From NCBI RefSeq assembly GCF_009796805.1, contig NZ_CP047029.1:1291501-1355500 (forward strand): a DNA stretch of 64,000 nt, given 5' to 3'. The stretch is from Algibacter sp. L1A34 (GTDB lineage Bacteria > Bacteroidota > Bacteroidia > Flavobacteriales > Flavobacteriaceae). Under the pieces are notes generated by a model, which was not told the DNA's origin, did no database searches, and saw nothing but the letters and a program-made list of their open reading frames with translations. Positions 55,617-64,000 of the stretch are shown piece after piece (position 1 is the stretch's first letter; every line of letters begins with the position of its first letter). The position numbers and the translations under genes were made by a program.

Positions 55617-55991
55617 TTGAGTTTTACATACCCACAACAAGAAAAATTAAAAAGTAGAAAGCTAATTGAAAAGCTGTTTACCGAAGGAAAATCGGTTTCG
55701 GCATATCCTTTGCGCATGGTTTATTTGTCAACCAGTTTTGATGATGGTGTTTTAGCTAAAACTGGTGTATCGGTTAGTAAACGAAACTTTAAAAAAGCTC
55801 CAGATAGAAACCGTATAAAACGTTTGTTACGTGAAGCTTATAGGTTAAATAAAGCCGAGTATTTTAACAATTTAACGGCACAACATGCGTTTATGATTTT
55901 GTACATTGGCAAAGAAAAGCCTGAATTTTTACAAGTTGAAACCAAAATGAAACAACTTTTCGAAAAATTTTCAAATAAAATTTCTGAATAA
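55617..55991 (+). CDS. rnpA: ribonuclease P protein component
   Basis: A 124-residue basic protein if started at TTG 55617, giving the family N-terminus (M)SFTYPQQEKLKSRKLIEKLF; the upstream TTG 55596 lies inside the likely -7 box. The central FVSKRN-like motif appears as VSVSKRNFKKAPDRNRIKRL, and LLREAYRLNK completes the RNA-binding RNR helix. It assists the catalytic RNase P RNA in trimming tRNA 5' ends. rpmH is not adjacent, as in many Bacteroidota. 11 bases separate it from the S41 protease gene. Confidence 0.93.
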   Translation: MSFTYPQQEKLKSRKLIEKLFTEGKSVSAYPLRMVYLSTSFDDGVLAKTGVSVSKRNFKKAPDRNRIKRLLREAYRLNKAEYFNNLTAQHAFMILYIGKEKPEFLQVETKMKQLFEKFSNKISE

Positions 55992-56002
55992 AATTACGCT
56001 CC

Positions 56003-57637
56003 ATGAAACAATTCTTCAAAAAGAAAATAATAATTCCAGTTTTAGCTGGTATCCTGTTTTTATCGACTACAGCTTTTAAAAACGACTTTTTTGAAATTGC
56101 CAAACAATTAGAAATTTTTACCACATTGTTCAAAGAAATCAATATGAATTATGTTGATGAAACTAACCCTGGTGATTTAATGGATATTGCCATAAAAAGT
56201 ATGCTTGAAAGTTTAGACCCGTACACAAACTTTATGAACGAGCAAGATGTGGAAGCTGCTAGAATTAACAATACTGGTGATTATACAGGTATTGGTGCAA
56301 AAATAAAAACTTTTGAAGATAAACTAGTTGTTGTAGAACCATACAAAGATTATCCTGCCGATAAAGCCGGATTAAAAGCGGGTGACAAAATTATAAAAGT
56401 AGGATCTGTGCTAATTGAAACTTATAAAGATTACGCTGGCGATTTATTAAAAGGTGCACCAAATTCTGAAATTGAAGTTACTTACATACGCCAAGGTAAA
56501 ACACAAACAGCCACTATAAAAAGAGCCGAAGTAGAAATAAAAGCTGTGCCTTATTTTTCAATGATTAACGAAAAAACGGGATACATTGTTTTAAGTAAAT
56601 TCAATAAAAAAGCACATAAGGAAACTAATTATGCACTGCGCGATTTAAAAGCTCAAGGTGCCGAGCGTATTATTTTAGATTTACGCGGAAATCCTGGTGG
56701 TTTATTAAACGAAGCGATTAAAATTGTGAATCTTTTTGTACCAAAAGGCCAACTGGTAGTCACCACAAAATCTAAAGTTAAACAATACAATAAAACCTAT
56801 TATACCCAAGACGAACCTATTGATACAGAAATACCGTTAGTAATTTTAATTAACGGTAGAAGTGCATCGGCAAGTGAAATTGTTTCGGGTGCTTTACAGG
56901 ATTTAGATCGCGCCGTGGTTGTTGGTTCTAGAAGTTTTGGAAAAGGACTTGTACAACGCCCAAAACTACTTACTTATGGTACACAGGTTAAAATTACAAT
57001 TTCTAGATATTATACACCTTCTGGACGTTGTATTCAGGCTTTAGATTATTGGCATCGTGACGAAAAAGGAGATGCTGTTCGTGTAAAACAAGAACAATAT
57101 AATGCGTTTAAAACCAAAAACGGTCGCCAAGTTTTCGATGGTGGTGGTGTTTATCCAGATGTATTAGTTGGGCAAAATAAAAAATCGCCTGTAGCTACTG
57201 CAATTGTTAATAACGATTTAATTTTTAACTACGCTACCAACTATTATTATTCACATAAAATTGATGATATTAATACGTTTGAATTATCGGATGCCGATTT
57301 TTCAGATTTTAAAAAATATTTAAAAACAAATAACTTTTCTTTTGAAACCGAAACAGAAAAGGCACTTTATAAAGCCTTTGAAATAGCTACTAACGAAGAA
57401 CTTAACGATAATATTGAAAAAGATTATAACACTTTAATTGCGAATTTAAAACAATCTAAATCTGATGTTATTGACGAGAATAAATCATTTTTAATGGAAT
57501 CTATAACTGAAGATATTGTGAAGCATTATGCATATCGTGAAGGTTTATTCGATTACTATAAAACACACGATGCTCGAATTAAAAAAGCAACCGAAATTCT
57601 AAATAATCCTAACAAATATTCGGAGTTTTTAAAATAG
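56003..57637 (+). CDS. S41 family C-terminal processing peptidase
   Basis: A 544-residue periplasmic serine protease. An uncleaved or cleavable hydrophobic segment lies at about 9-24 (IIPVLAGILFLSTTAF), followed by a helical domain, a PDZ domain (about 80-170, YPADKAGLKAGDKIIKVG) and the S41 core, where LDLRGNPGGLL, GRSASASEI (catalytic Ser about 289) and SFGKG (Lys314) form the Ser-Lys dyad. A C-terminal helical extension follows. It may process exported or lipid-anchored proteins. Cotranscribed with rnpA. Confidence 0.94.
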   Translation: MKQFFKKKIIIPVLAGILFLSTTAFKNDFFEIAKQLEIFTTLFKEINMNYVDETNPGDLMDIAIKSMLESLDPYTNFMNEQDVEAARINNTGDYTGIGAKIKTFEDKLVVVEPYKDYPADKAGLKAGDKIIKVGSVLIETYKDYAGDLLKGAPNSEIEVTYIRQGKTQTATIKRAEVEIKAVPYFSMINEKTGYIVLSKFNKKAHKETNYALRDLKAQGAERIILDLRGNPGGLLNEAIKIVNLFVPKGQLVVTTKSKVKQYNKTYYTQDEPIDTEIPLVILINGRSASASEIVSGALQDLDRAVVVGSRSFGKGLVQRPKLLTYGTQVKITISRYYTPSGRCIQALDYWHRDEKGDAVRVKQEQYNAFKTKNGRQVFDGGGVYPDVLVGQNKKSPVATAIVNNDLIFNYATNYYYSHKIDDINTFELSDADFSDFKKYLKTNNFSFETETEKALYKAFEIATNEELNDNIEKDYNTLIANLKQSKSDVIDENKSFLMESITEDIVKHYAYREGLFDYYKTHDARIKKATEILNNPNKYSEFLK

Positions 57638-57738
57638 GAAAATGCAGTATTAATTGCTTTAAAAAGTTCTCTTAGTTTCATTATAAATATTAAAAATCTT
57701 AAAAACAGTATATTTACAGTCAAAATAGCCTCCAAACA

Positions 57739-58608
57739 ATGCATAAACTCGTTTTATCGATACTTTCCATTTTAACCATTGGTATTACTTTTTCACAAAG
57801 TGAACTAAGCCACGACGTTTATTTTGATACCGATAAATTTGATGTGCCTTCTACTGAAAAAAACAGACTACTCCTTTTTATTTCAACCTTATCAGATATT
57901 GAAATAGAGTCTATTTCCATCTATGGTTTTTGTGATGATGTTGGTGCCGATACTTATAATCTAAAACTATCTCAAGATCGTGCAGATGCTATAAAAATTA
58001 TTTTTTCGGACAATGAAATTAGCGAAGATTTAATTACCAATGTTGATGGCAAAGGAGAAATTTTACTCAAAATTATTGAAGAAAATAATCTATTAAACAT
58101 TCGCGGTTTAAACCGAAAAGTAGAAATTAACGTTAAGCCAAAACCACCAGTTATTGAAGAGGTTGTAGTTGAAGAAATTATAGAAGTTGTAGAACCACCA
58201 AAACCTAAAAATGCGCCAGAAAAACTTCAAGGTAAACTTAAGGTTGGTGATAAAATTATTCTAGAAAATATATTATTCAAAACAGGATATAGCACTATTT
58301 TATCTTCATCTAAAAAAACATTAGATACGCTTGCTGAAATTTTAGTAGCCCGTAAGAACCTATACTTTACGATACAAGGTCACGTTTGCTGTACACAACT
58401 TACTAGAGATGCTGTGGATAGAAAAACAAAACAACGTAATCTATCGGAAACAAGAGCTAAATTTGTTTACGACTATTTTATTAAAAAAGGCGTGAATAAA
58501 AGACGTATGCGATACATGGGCATGCGCCGAAAGTTTCCACTTGGTGGCGATCCAAAATTAGATAGGCGCGTAGAAGTTTTAGTAACCTATGTTGGTGACT
58601 CTAATTAA
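57739..58608 (+). CDS. OmpA-family protein with two OmpA-like domains and no barrel
   Basis: A 289-residue protein with a signal peptide (LSILSILTIGITFSQ). A first OmpA-like domain (about 22-125) has YFDTDKFDVPS and IYGFCDDVGA with SQDRADAIK; a Pro/Glu-Val-rich linker (PVIEEVVVEEIIEVVEPP) leads to a second (about 165-289) with LFKTGYSTILSSSKKTLD, GHVCC and RNLSETRAKFVYDYF. Such domains bind peptidoglycan. The second has Cys residues and an insertion after GHV, so the peptidoglycan pocket may be altered. Six bases before a T9SS cargo gene. Confidence 0.85.
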   Translation: MHKLVLSILSILTIGITFSQSELSHDVYFDTDKFDVPSTEKNRLLLFISTLSDIEIESISIYGFCDDVGADTYNLKLSQDRADAIKIIFSDNEISEDLITNVDGKGEILLKIIEENNLLNIRGLNRKVEINVKPKPPVIEEVVVEEIIEVVEPPKPKNAPEKLQGKLKVGDKIILENILFKTGYSTILSSSKKTLDTLAEILVARKNLYFTIQGHVCCTQLTRDAVDRKTKQRNLSETRAKFVYDYFIKKGVNKRRMRYMGMRRKFPLGGDPKLDRRVEVLVTYVGDSN

Positions 58609-58614
58609 TATATT

Positions 58615-60021
58615 ATGCGCAGGAAAATCTATTTTTTATTAGTTTGCCTGTGTGTATTTAGTAATTATATACAATCGCAAAACACCTTTATTCCTGACGA
58701 TAATTTCGAACAATTTTTAATAGATTCTGGCTTCGACTCTGGAGCTTTAGACAACTTTGTACCTACTGCAAATATTAACACAGTTACTAATTTACAAATT
58801 GACTCTAAAAATATTGCAGACCTTACCGGAATTGAAGATTTTAATGCCTTATCCATACTTAATTGCTCGGATAATAACTTATCAAGTTTATCGATTTCTA
58901 CAAATATAAACTTAACACAATTATACTGTAATAGTAATGTTATTACAGATTTAAACGTAACCTCACTTCCTGATCTAAAAATATTTTGGTGCGATAATAA
59001 TCTACTTTCAAAACTTGATATTACTAAAAACCCTAATTTAATTTCGTTAGTATGTAACACTAATTATTTAAATTATTTAGATACTAGCGAAAATGAAAAA
59101 TTAACTGTATTATCCTGCTCAAATAACGGTTTGTTAGACTTAAATGTTACTGAAAATAAAAATTTAAATTCACTATTAGTCAATGGAAATCTCCTTACCA
59201 ATATAGATCTTTCGGAAAATAATATACTAACCATTTTAGATTGTAGTTTTAACGCATTAAAAACTTTAGATATTTCCATAACTAAAAAACTAAGAACTAT
59301 AGATTGCAGTAACAACCAGATTGAACAATTGGATGCTTCGGAACATCCCGATTTAGTAGAGCTAAATTGCAGTTATAATAATTTGTGTAGTTTGAATATT
59401 AAAAATGGAAACAACAACAATTTAAATGCTTTAGATTTTAGTACAAATTCTAATTTAAGCTGTGTGGTTGTCGATAATCCCGGAAATAAATATTCGTATT
59501 GGGAACCTAGTTCATTTACTGATTATGTTAATTCTACAGCAGAATGCCATTTTAATGTTCCCGTAGATAGCTTAAATAATTTTGTTGGTATAAGTTATGT
59601 TTTACCAGAAATTACCAACGGAAGTTATTTTACAGAATCTAACGGGAACGGCCTATCATTAAAGCCTAACGAAGTTATTAACACAACACAAAATATATTT
59701 ATTTTTAACAACACAGCGTGCCATAGTAACGAGTCCTTTTTTAATGTAACTATTATTAATGATGCTTTTTATATTCCGAAGTATTTTACACCAAATAATG
59801 ATGGAAATCACGATTTTTGGCAGGTTTACGACACTTTAAATTTGGTAGAGAGCATTTATGTGTATAATAGACATGGAAAGCTTTTAAAAGCGTTTAATAC
59901 TAATTCTATTGGTTGGAATGGTATTTATAATGGACAATTACTACCACCTTCAGATTATTGGTATGTTATTACCTTAAATACAAAAGAAACTTTAAAAGGG
60001 CACTTTACGCTAAAACGCTAG
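58615..60021 (+). CDS. leucine-rich-repeat protein with type B T9SS sorting domain
   Basis: A 468-residue secreted protein. Signal peptide (IYFLLVCLCVFSNYIQSQ), a domain with FIPDDNFEQFLIDSGFD, and about ten 21-22-residue LRR-like units (for example LKTLDISITKKLRTIDCSNN) up to about 290. The C-terminus (about 385-468) is the type B, gliding-motility-associated sorting domain: IPKYFTPNNDGNHDFWQV, VYNRHGKLL and the closing GHFTLKR. It should be exported by the type IX system and may be surface-attached. It follows the tandem-OmpA gene in the same operon. Confidence 0.92.
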   Translation: MRRKIYFLLVCLCVFSNYIQSQNTFIPDDNFEQFLIDSGFDSGALDNFVPTANINTVTNLQIDSKNIADLTGIEDFNALSILNCSDNNLSSLSISTNINLTQLYCNSNVITDLNVTSLPDLKIFWCDNNLLSKLDITKNPNLISLVCNTNYLNYLDTSENEKLTVLSCSNNGLLDLNVTENKNLNSLLVNGNLLTNIDLSENNILTILDCSFNALKTLDISITKKLRTIDCSNNQIEQLDASEHPDLVELNCSYNNLCSLNIKNGNNNNLNALDFSTNSNLSCVVVDNPGNKYSYWEPSSFTDYVNSTAECHFNVPVDSLNNFVGISYVLPEITNGSYFTESNGNGLSLKPNEVINTTQNIFIFNNTACHSNESFFNVTIINDAFYIPKYFTPNNDGNHDFWQVYDTLNLVESIYVYNRHGKLLKAFNTNSIGWNGIYNGQLLPPSDYWYVITLNTKETLKGHFTLKR

Positions 60022-60025
60022 TGTA

Positions 60026-60469
60026 TTACTGCTTTATCATCGCAATATGTGGAATATTATCTTCTAAATAAGGATCTCCAATTTCAGAAAAACCTAAATT
60101 ATTATAGAATTTTTTAAGATATAACTGTGCTGAAATTTTTATAACAGTCTCTCCAAAATGTAACTGTATCGCTTCCGCGGAAGCGTGCATAATATCGTAA
60201 CCATATTTATGCTGCCTTTGATTTTTAGCCACTACTACCCTACCAATACTAGATTCTTTAAAATAATCGCCTGGTTTAAAAATACGTGTGTAAGCTACAA
60301 TTTTGCCATTTTTAACACCTAAAACATGTAGTGATTTTTGGTCTTTACCATCAATATCTTGATATACACAATCTTGTTCTACTCCAAAAACTTCACTTCG
60401 TAATTGAAGTAATTTATACAGTTCTATTTTAGTGAGTGCTTCGAAAGTTTTTACTGTAATATTTATCAT
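60026..60469 (-). CDS. GNAT family N-acetyltransferase (ElaA-like)
   Basis: A 147-residue acetyltransferase. ELYKLLQLRSEVFGVEQDCVY is the ElaA N-terminal signature; the acetyl-CoA site is IGRVVVAKNQRQHKYGYDIM, and FYNNLGFSEIG closes the fold. Substrate unknown. Its stop is four bases from the convergent T9SS gene, with no clear terminator. The coding sequence contains the 16-base palindrome CGCTTCCGCGGAAGCG at 60170-60185, which is much more GC-rich than its surroundings. Confidence 0.88.
   Translation of the reverse strand: MINITVKTFEALTKIELYKLLQLRSEVFGVEQDCVYQDIDGKDQKSLHVLGVKNGKIVAYTRIFKPGDYFKESSIGRVVVAKNQRQHKYGYDIMHASAEAIQLHFGETVIKISAQLYLKKFYNNLGFSEIGDPYLEDNIPHIAMIKQ
60170..60185. repeat. 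GC-rich palindrome, possible iterated element
   Basis: CGCTTCCGCGGAAGCG is a perfect 16-base palindrome inside the GNAT gene. TCCGCGGAAGCG (12 bases of it) recurs at 17750-17761 inside alr. Both copies encode Ala-Ser-Ala-Glu with codons rare for this genome. Confidence 0.5.
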
Positions 60470-60510
60470 AAATTTTTAATTCTGATTGGTTTCGATTAAC
60501 TCAATAATCA

Positions 60511-61428
60511 TCAATCCTGAACAATAATATCTTTAGAATCGTTTTTATTAAATTCTGGCTGAATGGTAACGTGATTAATATCGTATTTTTTATGAAGATA
60601 GGCTTCAATTTCACATAAAACAGCATCGAATTCGGTTATAGAAACATCTTCTTCTAAATCTAAATGGGCCTCTAAATGCAACTCATCATCGCTTAAATTC
60701 CAAATATGAACATGATGCAATAGTTTTACGTTTTTAATGGTACCAACATCGACCACCAATTCTTTAATATCGATATGCTCGGGTGTAAAGAGCATAAGCA
60801 TTTTGGTGGAGGTTTTTAAAAGATCTAAACCCATCCAAATTAAATACAATGCTATAAGAAAAGTTAATAAACTATCTACCCAAAAAAGTTGATAATATTT
60901 CATTAACATACCACCAATAAACACGGCTACACTAGCCAACATATCTGTCAATAAATGAATGTAAGCAGATTTTATATTGATATTATTCTCGGCATTTTTT
61001 TTCAATAATAATACGCTAAATCCATTACCAACAATAGCAAGTAAGGCTAAGAATATAACTAAATTAGACTCGATAGCCTGCGGATTTTGAAATCGTATTA
61101 CAGCTTCCTTTATTAAAATAACAGCAACAATTATTAAGGTAGATGCATTGATGAAAGCTGCTAAAATTTCGGCACGTTTATAACCAAAAGTTCTATATTC
61201 TGATGCTTCCTTTTTTGATAATTTAGAAGCTACATAACTTACCACTAGCGATATAACATCACTAAAATTATGTAGCGCATCACTTAACAAGGATAAACTA
61301 CCAGAAATTAATCCACCAATTACCTGCGCTACTGTAATTACAATGTTTAAAAGAATAGAAATCATAAGATTTTTATCCTTCATATCATTATGATTGTGCG
61401 AATGACTATGTTCGTGATTGTGCCCCAT
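60511..61428 (-). CDS. cation diffusion facilitator (zinc-type) transporter
   Basis: A 305-residue inner-membrane CDF exporter. The N-terminus is His-rich (GHNHEHSHSHNHND), six membrane segments follow, and the transport-site residues are visible in LSLLSDALHNFSDV (Asp and His) and AYIHLLTDMLASV (His and Asp). The C-terminal cytoplasmic domain (about 215-290) contains HHVHIWNLSDDELHLEAHL. The HD-HD site arrangement suits zinc (ZitB/CzcD type). 41 bases downstream of rpiB. Confidence 0.94.
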   Translation of the reverse strand: MGHNHEHSHSHNHNDMKDKNLMISILLNIVITVAQVIGGLISGSLSLLSDALHNFSDVISLVVSYVASKLSKKEASEYRTFGYKRAEILAAFINASTLIIVAVILIKEAVIRFQNPQAIESNLVIFLALLAIVGNGFSVLLLKKNAENNINIKSAYIHLLTDMLASVAVFIGGMLMKYYQLFWVDSLLTFLIALYLIWMGLDLLKTSTKMLMLFTPEHIDIKELVVDVGTIKNVKLLHHVHIWNLSDDELHLEAHLDLEEDVSITEFDAVLCEIEAYLHKKYDINHVTIQPEFNKNDSKDIIVQD

Positions 61429-61469
61429 TTTTTATTTAAACTGTAGTTTATATAGAAGCAAAATTTAAA

Positions 61470-61904
61470 TTAACATGATAATGGAATTTTATCGATGCGG
61501 TTTTGGTGACGTCCGCCTTCAAACTCAGTATTTAAAAAAACATCCACCATTTCTATAACTTGTTGTACCGCAGTAAAACGAGCTGGTATGCATAAAATAT
61601 TAGCGTTATTATGGCTACGTATTAAATGTACAATTTCTTTATTCCAACATAAACCTGCACGAATTTTTTGGTGTTTATTAGCCGTCATAGCCACACCATT
61701 AGCACTTCCGCAAATTAAAATGCCAAAAGTAGAAGTTTTGTTTTCAACATCGTCTGCAACTGGATGTACAAAATCGGCATAATCAACACTATCGTTAGCA
61801 TCTGTTCCGTGGTTAATAATTGTAATTCCTTTTGCTTCTAAATGCTTTATAATTGCAAATTTGTACTCTGTTCCTGCGTGGTCGTTTCCTATGGAAATTG
61901 TCAT
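61470..61904 (-). CDS. rpiB: ribose 5-phosphate isomerase B
   Basis: A 144-residue isomerase of the pentose phosphate pathway. GNDHAGTEYK at the N-terminus, catalytic Cys65 in GILICGSANGVAMTANK, and HNNANILCIPAR near the substrate phosphate site are all present. Usual length. A -7 element (minus, 61931-61938) lies upstream. It is the first gene left of the 1.2-kb AT-rich gap. Confidence 0.95.
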   Translation of the reverse strand: MTISIGNDHAGTEYKFAIIKHLEAKGITIINHGTDANDSVDYADFVHPVADDVENKTSTFGILICGSANGVAMTANKHQKIRAGLCWNKEIVHLIRSHNNANILCIPARFTAVQQVIEMVDVFLNTEFEGGRHQNRIDKIPLSC

Positions 61905-61930
61905 TATATATATATTAAAGTAAACTTAAA

Positions 61931-61938
61931 CAAAGGTA
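61931..61938 (-). promoter_or_regulatory. -7 element of rpiB
   Basis: Minus strand TACCTTTG, a full match to TAnnTTTG and the same octamer as at trpS and rnpA, 26 bases before the start codon. Confidence 0.5.
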
Positions 61939-62299
61939 CTAAATAATGTAGTCCTATTATATATTTGCATCGTGCTATCTATATGTACAAATGCTAAATT
62001 TGTGCTAAAATGGATTAATACTTTACAAATCAATAGCTTGAAAATTATAAAGCATAATTACCGTTTAGGTTATTAACAATTAACAATTATGTGTATTAAA
62101 ATATTCATTAGTTGTTAATAAGTGTTCATTAGTTTGTAAAAGAAAAACATTGAATATCCAATAATTTTCACAATCAATAACATTTAGGTAACATGCAAAT
62201 AAGTTAATGTAAATTTTTGGTTAAGTTATTAGCATCAAAAAGGGTACTTCTTAGATTTGTTAATAGCTTTAGTTATTAAAAATTGTTGTTAATATAGGT

Positions 62300-62317
62300 T
62301 ATTAACAATTGTTAATA
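62300..62317. repeat. 18-base palindrome made of two TTGTTAATA copies
   Basis: TATTAACAATTGTTAATA is a perfect palindrome. Its half-site TTGTTAATA also occurs singly at 62071-62079 (inverse), 62112-62120, 62258-62266, 62286-62294 and 62650-62658. Confidence 0.7.
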
Positions 62318-62373
62318 GTGTTTTTAAAAACCTTTAAATTAAATGAGTTAGAGTGTTTAAAGCTGTTCATTTG

Positions 62374-62561
62374 TTATCAACAACATTCAATAAAATACAA
62401 ATCAAAATAAAGCTTGAAAAAGTTATACCGCTATTCACAAGCTATAATAAGCACCATTTATTTTTTTAAATTTAAAAGAAAAACTGATTATATATATATA
62501 TATGTGGATAACTCTAAAATTTAAGGAAAATTAAATTTTTTATAAAACGAATTGTGAATAG
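62374..62561. other. cluster of DnaA-box-like sites with AT tract
   Basis: TTATCAACA (62374), CTATTCACA (62431), TGTGGATAA (62503, perfect) and TGTGAATAG (62553), with TATATATATATA directly adjoining the perfect box. Orientation alternates. An oriC assignment needs strand-asymmetry data not available here. Confidence 0.45.
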
Positions 62562-63039
62562 TAAAACTCACTTTGTTTTAAATAAATTTTAGTTTCTAAA
62601 TTCGTTTAACCTTTTTCAATTTAAAATAATTTAGTCTATAAATAAAAGTTTGTTAATAAGATAGATTAACTATTAAAGGTGTTGAATTCTTTTTATTTAG
62701 TTTTATTAAAATAAGGGTTGTATTAGAAAGTTTATTATTAAATATCTATATATCAAATAATTAATGTTTTTTTAAGATTAAAATTCACTAAAAATTAGAA
62801 ATAAATTTAGCCCATTTATCTTCGGGCATGTATCTTATAAAAATGAAAGGTGATTATAAAACAGTGATAAAACGCATTGTAAAGCAATAAATTAAGTATT
62901 CAAGTTTAAAATTTAAGCCTGTAGATATTGTTTTTAATTAAATAATATTATGAGGCTTAATTATTTATTAAATTTATGTTTTTAACATTTTGTTTTCAGA
63001 AATTTAACGCTATCAAAATGTCATTTAATATATAAATTG

Positions 63040-63047
63040 TAGCTTTG
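63040..63047 (+). promoter_or_regulatory. -7 element of rnr
   Basis: TAGCTTTG, a full match to TAnnTTTG, 90 bases upstream of the rnr ATG. No -33 TTG seen. Confidence 0.4.
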
Positions 63048-63137
63048 TATAAAATAAATAGCGCATCTTCTCTAAAATTACGCTATTAGATAACAGAATT
63101 TCCATTATCTTAGGAAATCAAAATGATTACAAATTAA

Positions 63138-64000
63138 ATGACAAGAAAGAAAAAAGGAAAATCCAAAAGTAAAGGGATTTCCAACCTATCAAATACAATC
63201 TTAAGTATATTAAAAAAAGAAAGAAACCAAACTTTTAACTATAAGCAAATTGCAGCAAAAATTGGTGTTAACGATGCTAGTAGTCGAAATCAAATTATAA
63301 AAAAACTTCGCGATTTACAAGGTAAAAATGAAATTGAAGAAGTAGAACGCGGTAAGTTTAAAGCTGTTATTAATGCAGAATACCATACCGGAATTTTAGA
63401 TTTAGCAGCTAGAGGTAACGGCTATATTATTTGCGACGATTTTGAAGACGATGTTTATATTGCCGCAAACAATATCAATAAAGCGTTAAATGGTGATGAA
63501 GTAGAATTTTACGCTTATAAACGTAGAGTACGTGGTAAAATGGAAGGTGAAATTACCAACATTATCAAACGTGCTAAAAGTGAGTACGTTGGGGTAATCC
63601 AAATTCACGAAAAAAAGAATTTTGCTTTTGTAGTTTGCGATAGCAACAAAATGAGCAAAGATATTTTTGTACCTATCAACAAAATTAATAAAGCCGAAGA
63701 TGGCGATAAAGTACTTGTTTCATTAGAAGATTGGCCAGAAAAATCCGATTCTCCTAACGGAAGAGTAATAAAAGTACTTGGTAAACCAGGCGAACATAAT
63801 ACAGAAATTCACGCTATTTTAGCAGAGTACGGCTTACCAATGGAATTTCCGCACGAAGTCGAGGAGTTTGCTAACAATATCGATACTACAATTACCGAAG
63901 AAGAAATTGGAAAGCGTAGAGATATGCGTAAAGATTTAACCTTTACAATAGATCCAAAAGATGCCAAAGATTTTGATGATGCCTTATCTTTTGAGGTATT
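63138..64000 (+). CDS. rnr: ribonuclease R (N-terminal part; continues beyond the window)
   Basis: An open frame of at least 287 residues from ATG 63138 to the window end. A basic start (MTRKKKGKSKSKG) leads to a winged-helix domain (about 15-75), two cold-shock OB domains (about 80-210, with TGILDLAARGNGYIICDD) and the beginning of the RNB catalytic domain, where FTIDPKDAKDFDDAL supplies the metal-binding Asp residues. The enzyme is a processive 3'-5' exoribonuclease that degrades structured RNA. The absence of a stop is due to the window boundary. Confidence 0.96.
   Translation, partial: MTRKKKGKSKSKGISNLSNTILSILKKERNQTFNYKQIAAKIGVNDASSRNQIIKKLRDLQGKNEIEEVERGKFKAVINAEYHTGILDLAARGNGYIICDDFEDDVYIAANNINKALNGDEVEFYAYKRRVRGKMEGEITNIIKRAKSEYVGVIQIHEKKNFAFVVCDSNKMSKDIFVPINKINKAEDGDKVLVSLEDWPEKSDSPNGRVIKVLGKPGEHNTEIHAILAEYGLPMEFPHEVEEFANNIDTTITEEEIGKRRDMRKDLTFTIDPKDAKDFDDALSFEV

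Larger units (their letters stand above)
61905..63137. other. 1.2-kb very AT-rich intergenic region, candidate replication origin or regulatory hub
   Basis: No gene longer than a few dozen codons is credible here. The region holds a perfect DnaA box (TGTGGATAA, 62503-62511) beside a (TA)n tract (62489-62503). Three one-mismatch DnaA boxes lie within 190 bases (62374-62382, 62431-62439, 62553-62561). Seven copies of TTGTTAATA occur on one strand or the other between 62071 and 62658. Promoter boxes for rpiB and rnr lie at the two ends. Confidence 0.5.

Noticed and set aside
62100-62660. CRISPR array based on the repeated TTGTTAATA
   Set aside because: Copies are only 9 bases, in both orientations and irregularly spaced; no cas genes.
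61905-63137. tRNA, tmRNA or other structural RNA gene in the AT-rich gap
   Set aside because: No GC-rich cloverleaf-like arms, T-loop sequence or long paired regions were seen.

Overview
The window is a chromosomal segment from a member of the Flavobacteriaceae (Bacteroidota). The base composition is AT-rich, start codons lack Shine-Dalgarno sequences, and many genes are preceded by the Bacteroidota -7 promoter element TAnnTTTG. Protein families also fit: a type B T9SS sorting domain, an OMP_b-brl_3 TonB receptor next to a LytS/LytTR pair, an ECF sigma factor overlapping a beta-barrel gene, and S9/M28/M1/S8 exported peptidases. No rRNA, tRNA, CRISPR array, prophage or complete IS element was seen.

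Layout. 1-2937: the end of a probable radical SAM gene, a small membrane protein, and a minus-strand operon trhO-U32 peptidase (trhP-like)-ferredoxin. This operon would place both known routes to 5-hydroxyuridine-34 of tRNA side by side. 3512-9105: recA, a lipoprotein, an ECF sigma factor with its overlapping beta-barrel partner, plsC and trpS. 9174-14232: a DUF1853 protein, a large HAD-type protein related to surface-polysaccharide loci, and prolyl oligopeptidase. 14360-18745: M28 peptidase, asd, mscL, alr and tdk. 18843-29757: a conserved unknown, rsmI, a HopJ-family protein, an Fe-S uracil-DNA glycosylase that apparently starts at a non-standard codon, a dipeptide epimerase with an alpha-oxoamine-synthase-like enzyme, OsmC, recJ, an MFS carrier, lepA, and a convergent LytTR/LytS/TonB-receptor group.

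33799-43143 is the most coherent metabolic block: a 28-codon leader ORF, a GlgM-type glucosyltransferase, glgC, glgE, glgB and a GH31 alpha-glucosidase. Together they describe the maltose-1-phosphate (GlgE) route of alpha-glucan synthesis. ADP-glucose from GlgC would be turned by GlgM into maltose-1-phosphate, polymerised by GlgE, branched by GlgB and trimmed by GH31.

43410-60021: small membrane and secreted unknowns, a CPA-type antiporter divergent from a universal-stress-protein/SulP operon, an MBL hydrolase, S8 and M1 peptidases, an unknown lipoprotein/helical-protein pair, rnpA, an S41 protease, a tandem-OmpA protein and an LRR-type T9SS cargo. 60026-61904 (minus): a GNAT protein, a cation-diffusion transporter and rpiB. 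61905-63137 is a 1.2-kb very AT-rich gap with DnaA-box-like sites, a (TA)n tract and seven copies of TTGTTAATA; it is the best replication-origin-like or regulatory candidate here. The window ends inside rnr (ribonuclease R).
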